9,154 nt of DNA from Clostridia bacterium (GTDB lineage: Bacteria > Bacillota > Clostridia > Oscillospirales > Acutalibacteraceae). Positions 7,167 to 9,154 of the stretch are shown here, in pieces. Numbering within the stretch: position 1 is the stretch's first letter; every line of letters begins with the position of its first letter. The translations under genes were made by a program, and so were the position numbers. The stretch covers positions 1-9,154 of the forward strand of contig CAAGGN010000143.1 in NCBI GenBank assembly GCA_900769375.1. Reading direction: 5' to 3'. Under the pieces are notes generated by a model. It ran no database searches. It saw nothing but the letters and a program-made list of their open reading frames with translations, and was not told where the DNA came from.

Positions 7167-7680
7167 CGGCTTCACCTAAATTCTTTAGGGCGTTATCAAT
7201 TATATCCTTATGGTCGTCTGCGTTAATTTCACGCTCAAGAATTTTTTCGGCAATAGCGGTAGAAACTTCGGCGATTTCGCGTTTGATTTCTTGCCTTGCC
7301 TTCTTCGTCTCAAGCTCAATTTCGTTTTTGGCGCGAGTAACCATACCGTCGGCCTTTTCCTTAGCGTCGGATAAAATTTCTTCGCTGCGGGCAGTGGCGG
7401 TATCGGTTGCAGATTTGATTATTTCGGTAGCTTTTGTGCGAGCGCCCGAAATCTCATCCTCAAACTGCTTTTTGGCGGCATTGGCGTCATTCAGGGCTTT
7501 TTGGGCCTCGGCATATTGATTATCAATATTATCCTGACGCTGTTTCATAAGCTTTTTAACAGGGCCGAAAAGAAATTTTTTGAGGATAAGAAATATAATT
7601 AAAAGGTTGGCGATAGCAATTACTATCTGCCAAAGATTTACGGATATAATATCCAGATTTTGTACTTCTAAAGTGAGCAT
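7159..7680 (-). CDS. atpF: F1Fo ATP synthase subunit b (peripheral stalk)
   Basis: Subunit b anchors the outer stalk in the membrane and reaches up to delta and alpha, acting as the stator. One transmembrane helix is clear (about 15-36, NLWQIVIAIANLLIIFLILKK), preceded by a short outside segment and followed by FLFGPVKKLMKQR, the usual membrane-exit sequence. From about 45 to 165 the protein is a long charged helix rich in A, E, K and Q, the dimerising right-handed coiled coil. The length of 173 is typical (156-175). The ATG at 7680 has AGGA seven bases upstream, within the end of atpE. Only one b gene is present, so the stalk is presumably a homodimer, unlike the b/b' pair of photosynthetic bacteria. 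Confidence 0.96.
   Translation of the reverse strand: MLTLEVQNLDIISVNLWQIVIAIANLLIIFLILKKFLFGPVKKLMKQRQDNIDNQYAEAQKALNDANAAKKQFEDEISGARTKATEIIKSATDTATARSEEILSDAKEKADGMVTRAKNEIELETKKARQEIKREIAEVSTAIAEKILEREINADDHKDIIDNALKNLGEADE
7172..7177 (-). promoter_or_regulatory. Ribosome binding site that selects the ATG start of atpH
   Basis: AGGTGA on the minus strand is five bases before the ATG at 7166-7164 and lies inside the atpF coding end. The alternative GTG start at 7175-7173 sits inside this motif and would have no good site of its own. Confidence 0.7.
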
Positions 7681-7684
7681 TATG

Positions 7685-7969
7685 TTATCCTACGATTTCC
7701 ATAAGAATGTTTACAAAAGTATTGGGCGCAACAAAGATAAGAAGGATGGCAATAACCAAGGCGTAAAGACCGGTGGTCTCTGCGATGGCGCAACCCATAA
7801 GCATAGTGCTTGTAACGTCACCCTTGCACTCGGGCTGACGGCCGATGGCCTCACAAGCTTTTGCAACTGCGTTACCTTCACCGATACCGGGGCCGATACC
7901 TGCGATCATAGCAGCACCTGCACCTAAAGCACAGCAACCTAAAATAATACCAATTGCGATTTCTAACAT
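7685..7969 (-). CDS. atpE: F1Fo ATP synthase c subunit (rotor ring), probable Na+-binding two-carboxylate type
   Basis: The c subunit forms the ion-carrying rotor ring. Its 94 residues form two transmembrane helices (about 5-30 and 55-82) joined by the polar loop RQPE (44-47), the hallmark of the family. The ion-binding carboxylate is E64 in AETTGLY. Around it are T65, T66 and Y69, matching Ilyobacter tartaricus S66, T67 and Y70. The helix-1 ligand position (Gln32 there) is E31 in PGIGEG. This is the Na+-ligand pattern with two carboxylates described for Fusobacterium nucleatum; Na+ coupling here is inferred from it. Five cysteines (12, 13, 39, 48, 60) are unusual for so small a subunit. The gene starts one base after the atpB stop. 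Confidence 0.97.
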   Translation of the reverse strand: MLEIAIGIILGCCALGAGAAMIAGIGPGIGEGNAVAKACEAIGRQPECKGDVTSTMLMGCAIAETTGLYALVIAILLIFVAPNTFVNILMEIVG

Positions 7970-7970
7970 T

Positions 7971-8876
7971 TTATTTTACCTCCGTTTTAACTTTTTTCTT
8001 TTCAAGTTTTCTTTGTTGTTTTAATTTATATTCATCAGCGGGGAAACCGCCGGAAATATACATCATAGTAAGCATTGCGAAAATATATGCCTGGAGCACA
8101 CTGCTAAACAGGTCAAAGTAAAGGGAAAGAACGGCGGGTATACCTATCTGAAGAAGAGGAAACTCGCCTAAAATTCCGGGTAGCCAACCAAGAACAAGCT
8201 TGGAAAGACCTCCGAGAGCCGATGCTAAAAGCACCGCAATAACCGAGCCCGATAAAATATTTCCGTAGTGACGGAAGGCCATGGAAATAGGCGTTGCAAT
8301 TTCGCCGATAATGTTAAGGGGAGTAAGCAAAATCGGGTCACAAAAGCTTTTAACGTAGCTTATGGGTCCACACTTCGATTTATAATAGGTTATAAGTATG
8401 AACACAAGCACTGCCCATCCGCCTACAATATTTATATCCGAGGTTGGAGCATATAGACCTACAAGTCCCAAAAGACTCGAAAAACCCGAAAGAGCAAGAA
8501 TTGCGGCGATAAAAGGTGGGAAGCTTTTGAAATATTCACCCATATTACCTATGGTCATAGCTTCCACTTTTTCGATTATCCATTCGGCAAGCAGTTGTCT
8601 TTTAGTATCCGGGACCTCTTTGAGTCCGTGGGTCATAAAAAGGCAAAGGCCTAAAATAAAGAGGGTTACGATTAAGCTGTTGGTTTGAGATTCGGTTATA
8701 GTTAGATTCTGAATCGGCATAGGAACGGTAAAGAATATCTGCGCGCCCGAAACCGAAATACCGTCGCTTAAGGGTTTGGTTAAAACCTTAAGCACTATGC
8801 CCGCGATAATGGGAAGAATCATAAGGCACAGATAAATTATATCCACCGCTATAAAGGCGGCGCTTTTTTTCTTCAA
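7971..8876 (-). CDS. atpB: F1Fo ATP synthase subunit a (ion channel stator)
   Basis: Subunit a is the membrane stator that holds the two ion half-channels beside the c ring. The 301-residue protein has several hydrophobic helices: about 10-31, 66-84, 120-142, 150-164, 208-230 and 240-275. The essential arginine is R202 in ISMAFRHYGNILSG (198-210), equivalent to E. coli R210, and Q262 in LQAYIFAML fits the conserved glutamine of the last helix. Around R202 the sequence is FRHYGN rather than the common LRLFGN. A 22-residue basic tail after the last helix (from about 280, many lysines) makes it longer than the usual 240-275. The start is TTG at 8876-8874, eight bases after GGGGGT; the next Met (residue 19) lies inside the first helix, so the TTG is preferred. 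Confidence 0.95.
   Translation of the reverse strand: MKKKSAAFIAVDIIYLCLMILPIIAGIVLKVLTKPLSDGISVSGAQIFFTVPMPIQNLTITESQTNSLIVTLFILGLCLFMTHGLKEVPDTKRQLLAEWIIEKVEAMTIGNMGEYFKSFPPFIAAILALSGFSSLLGLVGLYAPTSDINIVGGWAVLVFILITYYKSKCGPISYVKSFCDPILLTPLNIIGEIATPISMAFRHYGNILSGSVIAVLLASALGGLSKLVLGWLPGILGEFPLLQIGIPAVLSLYFDLFSSVLQAYIFAMLTMMYISGGFPADEYKLKQQRKLEKKKVKTEVK
7978..7983 (-). promoter_or_regulatory. Strong ribosome binding site of atpE
   Basis: GGAGGT on the minus strand lies within the last codons of atpB, eight bases before the atpE ATG at 7969. It is among the best sites in the operon, as expected for the subunit needed in about ten or more copies per enzyme. Confidence 0.85.
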
Positions 8877-8877
8877 G

Positions 8878-9154
8878 TTATTTGACCCCCTTTCGAACTA
8901 AAGGACTGATGGCTATAGCTATTCTTGGGAATATAAGGGCTATAAGGGTAGCCCATATATTAGTGATGCCGAAGGTGTTGTCCAAAACGGCGCTGATGGC
9001 GGCAATAACAAAAAGCAAGAGAGTTCTCAAACTTTGAGAACCTCTCATAAAGGTCTTAACGTCCTTTTCATCCTTGCTCACTGCTTTTTGCACGGTAATA
9101 CCGAGGAGCAAAAAATTAAATATACCGGCTGCTGCGCCTAATATATTACCCAAA
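8878..9154 (-). CDS. atpI: AtpI-like small membrane protein of the ATP synthase operon (5' end outside window)
   Basis: AtpI proteins are small membrane proteins encoded at the head of atp operons; they have been linked to c-ring assembly and Mg2+ handling but are not part of the finished enzyme. The 91 or so visible residues contain GNILGAAAGIFNFLLLGITV, matching the usual G..LG...N...L helix, then a charged link KAVSKDEKDV, a helix from LRTLLLFVIAAISAV, and a last helix NIWATLIALIFPRIAIAI ending in a basic tail. The order of helices fits AtpI (ATP-synt_I family), and its place one base before atpB supports this. The frame is open to the window edge; the first codon seen there is TTG and is probably internal, so the N-terminal helix is missing. 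Confidence 0.75.
   Translation of the reverse strand, partial: LGNILGAAAGIFNFLLLGITVQKAVSKDEKDVKTFMRGSQSLRTLLLFVIAAISAVLDNTFGITNIWATLIALIFPRIAIAISPLVRKGVK
8885..8890 (-). promoter_or_regulatory. Ribosome binding site that supports the TTG start of atpB
   Basis: AGGGGGT on the minus strand (core GGGGGT at these positions) precedes the TTG at 8876 by eight bases. It spans the last codons of the upstream gene, whose TAA lies in the spacer. The next in-frame Met codon falls inside the first membrane helix, which makes the TTG more likely. Confidence 0.7.

Noticed and set aside
7164..7175. GTG at 7175 as the atpH start, giving 179 residues
   Set aside because: The GTG lies inside the AGGTGA that is correctly spaced for the ATG at 7166, so the shorter 176-residue form is preferred; the longer form cannot be fully excluded.

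Overview
The window carries two converging gene blocks that meet at a pair of hairpin terminators. Nothing mobile, no RNA gene and no CRISPR array is visible. Gene order (atpI-B-E-F-H-A-G-D-C), a lipoprotein-type solute-binding protein, strong AGGAGG-type ribosome binding sites and frequent TTG/GTG starts suggest a low-to-mid-GC Gram-positive anaerobe of the class Clostridia, probably a fermentative gut-type Firmicute. That placement is inference; genus cannot be read from this sequence.

Plus strand, 1-2606: the 3' part of an OppF-type peptide ABC transporter ATPase, cut by the left edge, is followed after 60 bases by a complete OppA-type lipoprotein, then a strong GAAA-loop terminator. This looks like the end of an opp operon whose permease genes and second ATPase gene would lie to the left. 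OppA would capture peptides outside the membrane, and OppF would help power their import.

Minus strand, 9154-2657: a complete F1Fo ATP synthase operon except for the truncated first gene. Order in transcription is atpI (partial), atpB (a), atpE (c), atpF (b), atpH (delta), atpA (alpha), atpG (gamma), atpD (beta), atpC (epsilon). Genes overlap or lie at most 21 bases apart, so they are surely co-transcribed; the promoter is outside the window. Four starts are not the obvious ATG: atpB and atpD appear to use TTG, atpG uses GTG, and for atpH the ribosome binding site favours an internal ATG over the first GTG.

Two features make this ATP synthase worth a second look. The c subunit carries the Na+-ligand set with two carboxylates (E31 and E64 plus T65, T66, Y69), the pattern known from the Na+-driven Fusobacterium nucleatum rotor. 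The epsilon subunit is only 86 residues and stops where the N-terminal beta-sandwich ends, two bases before the terminator, so the inhibitory C-terminal helices are absent. Together they suggest a Na+-coupled enzyme without epsilon braking, perhaps running as an ATP-driven Na+ pump; that is inference. The rest is ordinary housekeeping sequence, and I see no undescribed system.
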